From Nectonema munidae (lineage: Eukaryota > Nematomorpha > Nectonematoida > Nectonematidae): 64,000 nt of DNA. Position 1 is the first letter of the stretch. Each line of letters opens with the position of its first letter. Of the stretch, positions 21,835 through 33,106 are shown one piece after another. The notes beneath the pieces were generated by a model that saw only the letters and a list, made by a program, of their open reading frames with translations, did no database searches and was not told the DNA's origin. The position numbers and the translations under genes were made by a program. Where the stretch lies: positions 1,364,001 through 1,428,000 of the forward strand of contig JAUIRK010001034.1 of assembly GCA_030549495.1 (NCBI GenBank). The letters run 5' to 3'.

Positions 21835-22429
21835 AGTGCCCCCCCCCTTCCCTATTTTTCTTAGATATAAATAATAAGTTTTTATAAATATTTTGAATGT
21901 TACATATATATTTCAACTATGCTGAATTCACTGGTGATGTTCATTTTTTAGGAAAATCAATCAAACCTGCCAAAAAATTGATTTATATTTGACAGCTCAT
22001 CTCAAAAAGGAACTTTTTATTTAAATAATTATATAAAGTTTTTTACACATGTATACCCATTTTCAAATATGTTTATTCTTACTTTTTTATCAGCTGCGCT
22101 GATAATACCAAACATAAAAGTGATCAGGCACTTTTTTGAATCCGCAGAATCAAATGAACGTTTTTCTGGGTTGGGATCTACATTATCAGCGTGGAAAGCG
22201 TCAGTTGAACTCTGATTAAGTTCCTACATTAATTAATAGAAACTTAATTCTTGCCACCTTCCTTGATCCACGGTTTAAGAATAAGTTTATTGAGGAAGAG
22301 TATAATGGCTTACTGCAGAGGAAGCACTTTCTTTATGGATGCCAGAAGAACTGTCAAGTAATAATAATCATAGTGATAATGCCAGTTATTCTGATTCTTT
22401 ATATTCAACCAGCAAGAATAGAAGTAAAA

Positions 22430-22701
22430 ACAGAAATTTCAAAATATTTGAAATATAAACTTATCGGAAACAATGAAAATCCTTTTGAATGGTGGAAAGC
22501 GAACCAAGAAGAACTTCCAAGTTTGGCCCTTCTTTCAAAAAAGTACTTCTGTTTCCTCCTCCTTCAGTAGGAAGCGAGCGAATTTTTAGTGTTGGTGGGA
22601 ATATATACTCGCCAAAAAGAAATCGTTTGGAAGTAATAACTGGAGAGATGCTTATGCTTTTGCACTATAATTTGCGAGTGCTCCAATTCGATTACGATTA
22701 A
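22430..22701 (+). pseudogene. hAT transposase C-terminus: dimerisation (hATC) domain
   Basis: One frame gives EISKYLKYKLIGNNENPFEW followed by WKANQEELPSLALL. A second gives PSVGSERIFSVGGNIYSPKR and then NRLEVITGEMLMLLHYNL. The P-x-S-x3-ER-x-FS...KRNRL...E-x-L-x2-L series is the hATC signature. A single frame change separates the two stretches. The stop at 22701 suits the normal end of the protein. The catalytic DDE core that should precede it is missing. Confidence 0.85.
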
Positions 22702-23211
22702 TGAATGGAATAAACTCTTTTTTATCATTAAAATGCACTGTTTTTATTGTTTGTTTTTATCATTTTGAACTCAACATTACATCTTTTATTAATTAAAATA
22801 GAACCATTGCTAGATTTTTCAGATAATGAACATAATCTCTGTCTTTTATAGCATTATGAACAACACTACAAAAATTTTCTAACGACTTTTCTTAAAGTCA
22901 TAACAATGCCGAAATTTGGTAGAATCTAATGGAGTTAGAAATAACTTTTTAGTACTTATTGATCATATGCGCTAGAAGGCCATTCTAAAAGAAACCCTAA
23001 AATATTTATATGAGTTTTTTTCAATGCACTGATATTCAACATATTGTAAATCTTTATTTGCAAGAAGGGATTTGTAACCGTTTGAACTTCTATTTTAAGT
23101 AAGCTTTTGAATATCTAGGCACAATTATCGAAGAATCGGAAAGGGAATCGGGATAATTGGGTAGAATCGAAATTGTTAAAAATTTGGTATCGTCCCATCA
23201 CTACTGTATAG

Positions 23212-23335
23212 AGAGAAGTCCATTTCCTGTATCAAGATTTTGCACATAGAAACTTGGTTATATTTACTTTAGGAAATGTGTAAAAGATTATTTCGTTTCG
23301 TAATTGCTCGTAAAAAGATCACGTAGTCATTCTGT
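23212..23335 (+). repeat. Tandemly duplicated unit, copy 1, right part
   Basis: This resumes the unit split by the hAT: AGAGAGAAGTCCATTTCCTG, then the segment with TTCGTAATTGCTCG. It aligns with 23500-23610 of copy 2. Confidence 0.7.
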
Positions 23336-23345
23336 TTTATGTATT

Positions 23346-23610
23346 ATATGTTATGGCACGACGCTAACAACTAACGAATCGAATGAAACGACAATTCTCT
23401 ACTTCGCACTTCCCTTGTCTTGGGTAAATAAGCGTTTAATCATCATCATCACCAAATTTTGTAGAATTCTGACAGACCCCTTTACCTGGATAGTGAGAAG
23501 GCCGTTTCATGTATCTAAGATTTTGTTTATAGCAACATGGTTATTATTTACTTAAGAAATTTCGTAAAACCTTGTTTCATTTCGTAATTGATCGTAGAAC
23601 GATCGTATAT
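23346..23610 (+). repeat. Tandemly duplicated unit, copy 2 (uninterrupted)
   Basis: Contains ATGGCACGACGCTAACAAC, AATAAGCGTTT, a shorter CAT run, and GACCCCTTTACCTGGATAG reading straight through the hAT target site. It serves as the empty-site reference for the neighbouring hAT insertion. Confidence 0.8.
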
Positions 23611-23869
23611 TTGCATAGTCAATACATTATTAGAATATAACGATTGTATAGTGCATAAAATTGCAAATAAAACGGAAAAATTGAATCATATTTTCTTAAA
23701 AGCTTGAATATTTTCAAATATCTCTGGCTTCTTCAAGAAAATCGTAAAACTCAAATGAAGAGTTAAACTTATAGGGGTTTATAGTTAAGGTTCGTGTATA
23801 ATAATTTGATATATACCTTTAGAGTTGGAGAATTTTTAGCTTCTTTAAAGATAGAGCTATAAGCTAGAG

Positions 23870-24275
23870 AGCGGTTCCGCCGTTTGTGGATAGTGCAAGG
23901 CCATTAGATATGGTGGTTAGCTGCGACATAAGCAAGCTCAGATTGACGAATAAGCAGCCCCGAACAAACAGCGACGGCACAACGAGACGGAGTAGAACAT
24001 TGGGTGACTCCTTTCTACCAATTAAAATGCTCCATGTTCAGGACGATGTCGTGACAAGAGGAGCAAGGCCGCCTTCAAATTAGCCTAGTTACTGCTGCCT
24101 TGCAGTTGGTCAAATGAGACAGAGGCTAGGTCCGTAGCTTACAATTACGGCGTGGAAGAGAACTGGAGACCTCACACGTAAAACCACGGTAAACTAGTGA
24201 AAGATCGACAACTCTGGCGCTCCATGGTTGCTCACGTCCAAATGGATACCGCACTGATGATGATGATGATGTCTT
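23870..24275 (+). mobile_element. GC-rich LINE 3'-end fragment with (GAT)n tail
   Basis: The stretch is markedly richer in GC than its surroundings. Near the end one frame reads VKDRQLWRSMVAHVQMDTAL, followed directly by (GAT)n at 24255-24271. A D-R-x-x-W-R-x-x-V near the C-terminus followed by a short trinucleotide tail is seen in several LINE families, including RTE-like ones. Upstream coding is broken by stops. The clade is uncertain. Confidence 0.4.
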
Positions 24276-24798
24276 AATTACCTTTAGCATGTAATTGAAA
24301 CACTGCGTTTTGCGTTCAGTGATTTTCTTTATACGGGTAGTGGGGTCAACTGCCCAAAATCTCAATTATGATCGTCTAAAATTCAATGATTTTCGATAAT
24401 GCCCATATATTATATCTAATACATAAAAGGAAATAGAAAAATTATTAAAGCCTTTACTTTAAATATGTTTAAGATAAATTTTCGACCAATATAGTGGGCA
24501 ATAGATCATGACTACCAGGTGGAGTGTTGGAGTAAAATGTATGACGAAAACTCTAGTGCAATCCGAGCAACTTCGATTCGCCCCCCTGGAGTTGGTAATC
24601 AATTTTTCTTGATGACGATGGTGCTAAAAAATTTATCTTAGACAAATTTTGAGTAAGGACTTTGTACATTTCTTAATACTCCCTTCCATGACACAGTACA
24701 ACGCCATCTTTATATTTTCATTTTAAATTTTCCTTTATCATTTCCGATTGATGTGAGAAAGGAGGAAATTAAAGTTAATCTTAATTATATATAGGTAT

Positions 24799-25182
24799 CA
24801 GGGCAGTATCAAAGGGGAGGGGCGGGGCCCCAGGGCGCCATTTTATTTTCCTACCTAAGGAGCACTATGGGGCAAGCACGCCTCCAAAGTCTGGCTCTTA
24901 TAAGCATTGAAAAAGAAGTTCTCGATTGTGTTGATTTTGAGGAAGTCATAGATAATTTTGCTGCTGCTAAAACACGAAAAATGAACATCTAATGGAGACT
25001 GCCTTCGACTCAGTCAGTATATATCTGAATTGTTTGGCTTAATAAAAATGTAAGCATTTTTTTCTAAATCACTTTTTAATCCAGAATGAGGTTGGGATGA
25101 GTGAGAAAAGAAAGAGTAAGGGGTGAGGGGCTCCATTCAGGACATTTGCTCTAGGGCTCCACGATCCCTTGATACGGCCCTG
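24799..25182 (+). mobile_element. Short hAT derivative (384 bp), ZMYM/Tip100-like family
   Basis: The left end reads CAGGGCAGTATCAAAGG. The right end, on the other strand, reads CAGGGCCGTATCAAGGG. Flanks are a perfect 8-bp duplication, ATAGGTAT (24791-24798 and 25183-25190). It keeps the last 38 codons of the transposase and has lost the rest, so it is an internally deleted non-autonomous copy. Confidence 0.92.
24879..24992 (+). pseudogene. C-terminal tail of hAT transposase
   Basis: The frame reads RLQSLALISIEKEVLDCVDF, then EEVIDNFAAAKTRKMNI-stop. L-x-x-LALISIE...D...V-I-D-x-FA...K-x-RK is the usual C-terminus of the ZMYM-type zinc-finger/hAT proteins common in invertebrate genomes. It is open to the stop at 24992. 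Only this end survives, inside the 384-bp element. Confidence 0.75.
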
Positions 25183-25190
25183 ATAGGTAT

Positions 25191-26680
25191 ATGTGCAATT
25201 GTTTAATCATCGTCAACTTTCAATTAATTTAATGTTGAAAAAATTTCCTTAACTAATAATAATTATCGTGATAATTTAAAACTGAGTCTTTATAAATTGT
25301 ACTTGGTAGACTTTTCTATACTGAATTTTGTGACTTATTTTTTAGGTGTATAATAACACAGTATTTTGCACTTGAAGAAAATGATCACCAAAACTGGAAA
25401 ATTGTAAATTCTAGCGGAAAATTTGCAATGTTCCAAGATGAGAAAATTTTACAAACTCTTTCTAATTTTTCTACCTTTTAACTTCCACGTCTATTTTATA
25501 TTTTTAATTAGTGAAAAGAATTTAATTAACTTGTGTGTTCTTCGCATGAAATAGCATTGTAAAAAGTAGCGTAAATAAATTCAAGGGGTAAAGCTCAGAA
25601 AAAGTTTTTTGAACACTGCACTAACAAATTACTTCATAGAGGTGACTACTTCATGTTTATTGTTAAAAATTGTAAAAATCAAAATTAAAAAGTCATTTTT
25701 GTCCACTGCAAACAGACCGTTTTGGAAATCAATCCTATCAGTTCCAATATAAAATCTATCTTCTAGCAAAAAAAGCTCTAATTTCCTTGTCTCTGTCTGA
25801 AACAATCAATTTGCTTGTATGTAAAAATGTTGTCTTTTCAAGATCTAGCTTTCAAATTTTTAAATGGATATAGAAGAAGAAAAGTTTACTTACAAAAAGT
25901 GAACAGCAAAAAAAAATTAAGAATCAAATCAGGGTATAATGAGAATATAACATAAATATCTAAATTAACTAATAAAATAAACATTTCGGAGTTTGAGAGT
26001 CCATGATATATGAATTCTTATCTTAAGAAAAATAGTTTCAAAAGTAGATCGTTTTTTATGAAGACGATAATGAAGCGTTTTATATATTTGCCTTTCCTAC
26101 ACTTTTTTAAGCTTGTAAATAAAATAAAACATCTTTTGCATTGGAAACTTAAAAGTTTTGATTGAAAGATATATGCATTTGATACTAGATATTATAATAA
26201 ACAAAGTTGGAGAGTCGTAGGGAAATTTCAAACTGAGAATCCTAGTATTTAAAAATTGGACTCCTACTCGACAATTAAAAATCTTTTTAACAACAGCCCT
26301 TACTTCCGACTAAAAAATTCAAATGGAATATGAGCATATGGAAATTAAATCATCTCCATATGCTCATATACGACCTTAACATTAACTCCGAACTTTTATA
26401 CTCAGAAGTTAGCACCGAAAATGCACTATTTATCTCATTTTGTTGATCAAATAAATCGTTTTGGGACAGGATGCAACTATAGGTACATCAGATTCGAAAC
26501 TAAACATAATGTTTTCAAAAGCGCAAAGTGGATTTTCTTTCTCTTAAATAAATAACATGTACAGTTTTTAAATGGAAACTTTAGAAAAAATTCTGCAAAG
26601 CAAAGTAACTTTGGAACATCTTAATTAAAAACTTGAAAAAAATTTAAATTTTGCAGCGATATTTTCAAGAGAGTTTTTAG
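25191..26680. other. No supported gene
   Basis: AT-rich sequence without convincing frames or repeats, except for a small hairpin at 26328-26369. Confidence 0.4.
26328..26369. repeat. Hairpin with 15-bp perfect arms
   Basis: ATATGAGCATATGGA (26328-26342) and its exact reverse complement (26355-26369) flank a 12-bp loop. No associated gene. Confidence 0.75.
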
Positions 26681-26689
26681 AATTCATTA

Positions 26690-26885
26690 TTTAGTATATA
26701 TATTTAGATAACGACATTGAAGGAACAGCTTTGATCAACCTATAGGAAGAAGAAATTAAAAAAATCATTACTAATAAGTTTGGTCCTTTGAAGAAGTTAA
26801 ATCTTTTGATCTCAATGGTGAGAAAAAATTCGAAATTTGTTTGAAAAAATTGTCCCCTTACAAACTCTACTAATACTGGTGAGGC
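26690..26885 (+). pseudogene. SAM-domain fragment
   Basis: The + frame reads YLDNDIEGTALINL, one stop, then EEEIKKIITNKFGPLKKLNL(LISMV). The spacing of D-I-x-G-x-x-L-x-x-L, acidic helix, K-x-G-P-x-x-K-L-x-x-L-I is that of the last three helices of a sterile alpha motif. SAM-domain proteins of this kind are often multicopy in arthropod genomes. No start and no other domain are visible, so it is a fragment directly upstream of the dispersed 28-bp repeat. Confidence 0.45.
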
Positions 26886-26984
26886 GGAGTGCTCAAATAC
26901 CACATTAGCTTATATTAGTTTCATATTTTTTGATTTTTTAGAGAATATTTTTCAATTCTTTAATTACAGAATTTTATATTGATT

Positions 26985-27470
26985 ATTTGACGGATATATT
27001 ATTTAATATCGTGAAAAAATTGCAAAAATATAGGTAATAACTTATGTAACATCGTCTCCTCGAATGAGGTATATCAAATCTTACATCTAGCAAAATATGA
27101 ACTGATAGGTTAGAAATGAATTATCGCGGTATACAGGTTGGAGATGAACCATCGTAGTATACAGGTATAATGTATATAGGTAATAACTTATGTAGCATCG
27201 TCTCCCCGAATGAGGTATATCAAATCTTACATCTAACAGAAAGTTGAACATTGTCTCCCTAGTTATTTGTACATGGAATAGAAACCATCGTAGTATACAG
27301 GTTGGAGATGAATCATCGTAGTATACAGGTTGGAGATGAATCATCGTAGTATATAGTTTGGAGATGAATCATCGTAGAATACAGGTTGGAGAAGAATCAT
27401 CGTAATATACGGGTTGGAGATAACACGCAAGTTGTCTACCCGCGTTCAACCGTACAGGTTATGAGAATCA
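26985..27470 (-). repeat. Dispersed repeat with 28-bp units, locus B
   Basis: This is the inverted counterpart of 8816-9213. The body (AATGAGGTATATCAAATCTTACATCTA) occurs twice, at about 27063 and 27210. A run of about five units of ACAGGTTGGAGATGAATCATCGTAGTAT occupies 27280-27420. Beyond the array a terminal segment on the - strand (ACCTGTACGGTTGAACGCGG) matches the start of locus C. B is the most complete of the three copies and shows both the array expansion and the outer end. Confidence 0.8.
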
Positions 27471-27559
27471 AATATTTATGAAAAATTTATTCAATTATTT
27501 TATTTTATTTATAATTTTTTTTCATATTTTAATAATTATTTTATATCCTAATTTGAAAA

Positions 27560-29250
27560 ATGAATTCCAAAAATTCAAGTTGAAGCGTTCAAAAAAATGA
27601 ATCTATCTGGAAAAAGAACTTAAGTGTTATCTTCAAACAAAAGAGAGATTGTAAAATTTCATTAGTTGAATCTCTTTTCAAATTAACAAGAGTGGCAACA
27701 AACTACCAGTTCTTTGAAACTTTAATTTTTTATATAATAAAGTGAAAAGCCAAGACGAGCGGATCAAAATCCGACAAATCAAGACGAGCTTTTCTGGACA
27801 CAAACTTTAGATTTTGTAATTCCTTCAATTTCTCTTATGAGAAAAAAGCTGAAAAATTTAATCAAACTGGAAAAGAAAAATAAAAAAGGCCATCTGAAAA
27901 GTTTATAGAAATCACTCTTTTGAAGTTATTTGATCTTACTAATGTCAATGGTATATGGAAAAATTCAGAAGATAAAGAATTATATAAAAAGCAACTTGAA
28001 AGTGAAGGAAAGGTAGGTTTTGGAAAAGGCATTATCAAGCTCAATTCATCCAAGAAAAAGAATTAGACTCAAAAATGTTGAAAACTTCTATCAAGCAAAC
28101 TGAAACAATCTCTGATAATGAATCATTATCTCTCGTCAAACCTTTTTCTTCATCATCGTCATGTGAAACTCACCAGCCAAAATACAAAAAAGGAATTACT
28201 GGTACGACAAGTCTTTTAGTGCGAAAAAATATTTAACTCACAAAGCTCATGAAATCCTTTGTGTATCAAAAATTAAGGTTATGATGTACCAGTGCCAAGA
28301 CAATCATCCATATTGAAGATAGTCATTAAAGAGATAAAGGAAATGAAAACTAAAATTTCCAGAGTTTTATCTAACAATGATTGTTTTTGTTTTCAGTTTG
28401 ATGGGAAAATATTAAAAGGAGAAGAAAATAAAGCTTTGTATTCTTAATTGTAAGAGTGGCTCAGCAAAAGCTATTTACAGTGACCTGGAGAAAATAATCG
28501 ACCAATTCAACGCGTGGAAATACATTTCAATGATAATTTGTGACACCACGGCTACCAACACAGGTTCTCAAATGTGAATAGTTAAAACGTGTTAAACTAT
28601 CTTTTTCCTGAAAAAACAACAAAGCCGCAGTTGAGCAAAACTTATAGCCAGCTATTCTTAATTGACGTGCCTAAAAGTGATAATCTTGGATGGCGTGATG
28701 ATTACAAGTTTTAATATAAATTGTGCATGAGTTCTCAGTGGCCCTTAATCAACTGGAGAGCTTTGCCAAGTTTACATCAAGCGAGGTGGATTTCTAGGGC
28801 AATTTACGCACTCATTGGATTTTTTGTTGCCTAACTTGCGAGAGACTCTTGAGAATGCGTGTGAATTCATTTCCAACGATTGGGCAGACGTTTGTTTTCA
28901 CTTCCAACATTATGATGAAGAGATATATGAGAAATTGTTGAAAGCCATTGAAAAGACCTAATGTATTAAAGCTTTAAAATCCTTCAGAACACATTAGAAA
29001 AGGGAGAAGTCGAGATTAGATATAGCCAGACGAATAAGAATTCCGAAAGAGCAATACAATTAACCCATTTAAGGCAAAACAAAACAGACGATATCTAAAA
29101 ACACGCAGACGATTTATATTCAAAGTCATTGAAAAAAGCAGACGAAGATGAAATTACTTATATTCCAAAATAGGAACATTGGCCGTAAATGGGTTAATGG
29201 AGGAACTATATAACATATTTAAACATGAAGTTTATAAGAAAAAACGAATT
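27560..29250 (+). pseudogene. Decayed relative of the 612-aa hAT transposase
   Basis: From ATG at 27560 the + strand reads MNSKNSS, stop, then pieces parallel to the intact protein at 13274-15112: LFDLTNVNGIWKNSEDKE and QLESEGKVGFG (N-terminal third), FQFDGK, then MIICDTTATNTG with the second catalytic Asp, NLGWRDDYKF, LPSLHQARW and SERAIQL. The segment holding the Cys/His insertion motif is deleted. Many frame changes and stops are present. A piggyBac MITE splits IQL from MEELYN near the end. Terminal repeats were not found. Differences at many residues mean this is an older paralogue and not a recent copy. Confidence 0.8.
29064..29193 (+). mobile_element. piggyBac-type MITE, 130 bp (copy 1)
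   Basis: The ends are CCCATTTAAGGC and, on the other strand, CCCATTTACGGCCAATGTTCC. Flanks are TTAA at 29060-29063 and 29194-29197. TTAA duplication plus ends starting CCC define piggyBac. It sits in the codons of the decayed hAT transposase; removing it with one TTAA restores AIQLMEELYN, matching AVKLMEELYK of the intact paralogue. A second copy lies in the opposite orientation at 60865-60995. Confidence 0.93.
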
Positions 29251-31250
29251 CTGATTAATCGCAAATACAAATTTTTCTTTCTCAAAATAAACTTTAATAT
29301 AAAATTGATTAAAAACCATTTTTTGAAAAATTAAATCATTTTTTGGTTAAATAAAATGAGTCATTTTTTCATTTTTTACCATAAAGGATTGGGGGGTTTT
29401 TTTGATAGCTAGGTCATTTTTATTAAAATTCTCCTCATTATTTTTATTTTGCAACATCCATGTCATTGCAAGTTTCTCTGTTATGCGCAATGTTTTCAGA
29501 TATACTGTCATTCTCAGTTGACATGCAAGATACGTGTTTTTCAATTGAAACCAAGGGTACAAAATTATTGAAATAATTTTTCACATTATTAAATGTAGAC
29601 AATTTTTATTATCAAATTATATAGGATAAATAGTCGATTCAAAATAACATGAGCTATATTATCAAAAGAACAATTAGGCGGGTAAACTAATCGAATAGGT
29701 TTTTTATAATCGTTGAAGGGTCTTATAGTATAAGTTATAGACCACATATATTTTCAAACAAATATCCCTAACTACATCATTATAAAACTTATATAATGGA
29801 AGAAAAATAACATCAGTGTACGCAAAAGATTCAACAGCAAACTCCTCACTTTTATTTGACAAAACAAATAGAGTTGAATAAACAGTTATCTTGAGGAGAA
29901 GTTGCAGGGTAACTTCACTTAGATTGTGGGCAGAAGTAGTGGAGTGAGAAAGTGTATCGTGCGGCTTTGAAGTGAGTAGCTTTTCGAAAGAACGTTCTCC
30001 TTTGATTTTAGTGATTTGATGTGCCTCTGCGACGGAACCAGTGAGACCCTAATATTTATCCAATGTTTATCTATTTTCACATGTACACTTGTTATTATTT
30101 TGTCATGAAATGAAGTCATATGCACCTTTTATTATAAAACTGTTTATTTATCAGATTTGTTCTCATATTATGATGTTAATATCGACCATATATTTTAAAA
30201 CTGTTTATTTATCTTGTTATTTGTTTTTATAATAAAATTATAATTATTTTGTAAATTTTCTAAACAATTTTCATTTCTGATAAAAACCAATATTTTGAAC
30301 TGGTATATTTTAGTATTTCTAAATATGATTTTTATAGCTAAGGGATATGGAGAGAATATTTTTAAATATCTCGATTTTTTATCATGTGTCAAGGTTACGA
30401 ATATCTTTGTAATCTTCTAATATATAATAATTTCAAGCGAATCATATCACAGGTCTGGCAAGATCTCCGGTAAAACAACTTGCCAGACCTTATTATATAA
30501 AAATTGTAAAATAAAAAAACATTTAAAATAAAAATTTTCTAAAAATATTTTGCATACATATTAAGCAAACCATTTCAAAAATTCTACACAAAAGTTCAAG
30601 TCACTTAACTTAAAAATTGCAGTTTTATTTCATGAAAATAATATGATTGGTTGAAATATTTATGTAATATATAATATTACTAATACTAATAAGACGATTT
30701 TTTTGGAAATGTTTACTTATTTGTTTTGAAGATAAATTAAATTGTTTTCAATGTTCCTTTTTCATGATGCATTTAAAAGCTTATCGTTTGCTGTATACGC
30801 TAGAATAATGTATTTTTGAAAAAAAATGGTTTTTTGATAACTGGACTTTACTTCTAAAAATTTGGTCTAAATTTTAGTAAAAAAAGTGACCACTTTTTAT
30901 TGAAAACATAATGTGAAGATTAAAACAACAATTTTTTATTGAAAATGGTATCATAGGAAAGCTATACTCGTTGTGCTTAATATAGGCTATGTTTTACCAA
31001 CAAAATATTTTCCATTTTGCAAAATATACTTTTATGTGAGGTCAGTTAACTTTTATCTAGTTCGAAAAAATACCGATAATTTTTTAATTAATAAATTAAT
31101 TACATTTTTTTTGCATATTTATAAAATATACCCAATATATAAAAATAATACGTTGAAAAAATTGTTTTTTTTATTTATTTATCAAATTTTCGATTTTAAT
31201 ATCTCATTTTAAAGGTAATATTATACTAATTACGAAAATGTATAAATATT
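29251..31250. other. No supported gene
   Basis: AT-rich sequence with short low-complexity frames only. It contains one small hairpin (30451-30490). Confidence 0.4.
30451..30490. repeat. Hairpin with 12-bp perfect arms
   Basis: AGGTCTGGCAAG (30451-30462) and its exact reverse complement (30479-30490) flank a 16-base loop. It is GC-rich compared with its surroundings. It could be a very short MITE remnant; no target duplication is clear. Confidence 0.7.
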
Positions 31251-31254
31251 TTAA

Positions 31255-32405
31255 GTTTGAATTTTTTAAAATACTTTTTTCTCTCTTGATAAAATAAAAA
31301 AATTTCTAACTTTGACCGCAAAAAAATATATAAGTCATTACCAGGGCGAGTAAAAGTGAATAAAGTCAACTTTTATTTCCGTTTAGCAAAAACTCTTTTA
31401 AGATCTTTATTTGTTTAGTCTAAAAAATTTCTAACTAATTTAAAATTTTTAAGTCAATCAAAGTCAATTTTTCGAGATTAGGTCAATAAAATCAATTTTT
31501 TATATTTAACACTTTTTGATTCAATGTGCCTAATTTTATTCCCAAACTTTTTATCATTGCATGTTTTTCACATCTTTTACACAAGTTTACCTTAAAAGTT
31601 AAGTCATCCTGCAAAATTGTAGATTACCGGCATTAAATCATTCAAAATTAGTAATAGAAAAAGACGTTCTCTTTTCAAACCTAGCGGCAACACTTCAGTT
31701 CCAATTGTAATTAAGTTGACAAATTGGTTGCAAGCAGCCAAATATTTTCATTATAATCTTTCAGCAGTGAAGAAATTAATGATGAAGATGATGGAATTTT
31801 ATTGCCAAATATCAAGAAATTGTTAAAAAAGAAAATCTGTGTCAAAACTTGCTAACAATAATTAGAGAATATTCACGATTCATTGATTTAGTCGGAAAAA
31901 GTCAACATAGAGACCTTTTCAGTCAAAGATGCCTTTACTTGTTTCTTTAATATTATTTCATTTTCGAATGTGGCGTTGAAAGTTATCTTGAAAATAGATT
32001 CAAATAAAATCATGAATATGGAAAACTCTCAAATCTCTACCAGTACTTATCCCAAATAGCAAAATTGTCAAGTTTTAACTTTAGAAGTAGAAAGATCTTT
32101 TTCTAAACTGAAAAAATAGTCGAATTTTAAATCAGAAAATGTCATTAATTATATGTTGTTGTATTACAAAGTTATGGAATCTTTTGGTATTTTTCAATAC
32201 TTTCTCTAAAGTCTTCATAGTTGTTCAATTCAATAAAAACTTTAAAAAGTCAATAAAGTCAATTTTTTCTCTCAGTAAAAGTCAATTTTTTCCAATTTTT
32301 TGAACCTACATAAACTCATATACACACAGACACATATCATATGTATAATGCGAGATCTTTAAAATATTAATAATATATTTGAAAAAATATTTTTTGGTGT
32401 GAAAA
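31255..32405 (+). repeat. Dispersed repeat, copy 2, split by a hAT remnant
   Basis: The left block (31255-31341) and right block (32300-32405) match 3078-3170 and 3395-3490. The sequence between them is replaced by a hAT-derived insertion. The right block runs straight into the minisatellite at 32424. Confidence 0.7.
31342..32300 (+). mobile_element. Decayed hAT remnant with dimerisation-domain codons
   Basis: The left end CAGGGCGAGTAAAAGTG fits hAT termini. Near the right, a frame reads TLEVERSFSKLKK, stop, then SNFKSENVINYMLLYYK. V-ER-SFS-KLK...E-N is the hATC dimerisation motif. The right end lacks a matching CCCTG and is occupied by AAAGTCAA-rich repeats, so the 3' terminus is eroded and the target duplication cannot be confirmed. 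Confidence 0.6.
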
Positions 32406-32423
32406 GTTTTAGGACCTAGAATC

Positions 32424-32590
32424 ATACAGGTACCAATGATCTTTAACAGGACCTAGCTTAAAGGTACCAATTCCCTTAAGCAGGACCCAACGGGGTATCA
32501 ATGATCTTTAAGAGGACATAGAATCACTAGGATTTAGAATCCAATGTCTCGAGGAAAGCTGGGGACAAACAAGCTTATCCTAGTGATATA
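32424..32590 (+). repeat. ACCAATGATCTTT minisatellite, second locus
   Basis: About four units (GTACCAATGATCTTTAACAG and variants) are followed by the tail ATGTCTCGAGGAAAG and GCTTATCCTAGTGATAT, as at 1649-2045 but shorter. Confidence 0.75.
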
Positions 32591-33106
32591 TAAGAATATC
32601 TAACAGTAAAAACCTTTTGTGCTTATTATTTGTTTTCTAAATATCAAGTGACTAATAAAATTGCAATTTCTTGATTGAAATTAAATTAATTTATATATAG
32701 ATAATCATGCAATATTAAAAACGAAACAATCTTTATGGTAAAAATTCATGGCATCAAAGTTGACTCTTACTACTATTATCCCTTTAATCTCCATTTTAAT
32801 CACTACTCTATGATTCTTTTAATCAAAGTTTTGTTATGTTTTTGATTATTATGTTTTTTAAAATATAAAATTCTATTCCTCTATTGTATTGTTGAAAAAA
32901 ACATACATCTGTACATTTTTTATATAGTTACAATTTTAACAAAATAATTAAAGAAAAATCATTTTAAATTAAATTTCGCTAGAGTTTATGAAGATGAGTA
33001 AATATATTTAATTTTTACTGTAGAAGTACAATAGTTTGTGGTGATTTAATAATGAAAACACGAAAGAGACTGCTTACATTAAAATATGAGATTGTGTAAA
33101 TTATAG

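Larger units (their letters stand above)
20433..23203 (+). mobile_element. hAT element with BED finger, decayed (2771 bp)
   Basis: The ends are TAGTGATGGGGCGAT and, on the other strand, TAGTGATGGGACGAT; both fit the hAT YARNG rule. The flanking 8-mers are CTGGAAAG and CTGTATAG. The uninterrupted second copy of the target reads CTGGATAG, one change from each, which confirms an 8-bp duplication. The interior carries the start and end of a transposase but lacks most of the catalytic core. It is a non-autonomous, moderately old copy. Confidence 0.88.

Noticed and set aside
24500-24600. CCAGGTGGAGTG and CCCCCCTGG as transposon ends
   Set aside because: The ends match poorly beyond CCAGG and the flanks show no duplication.
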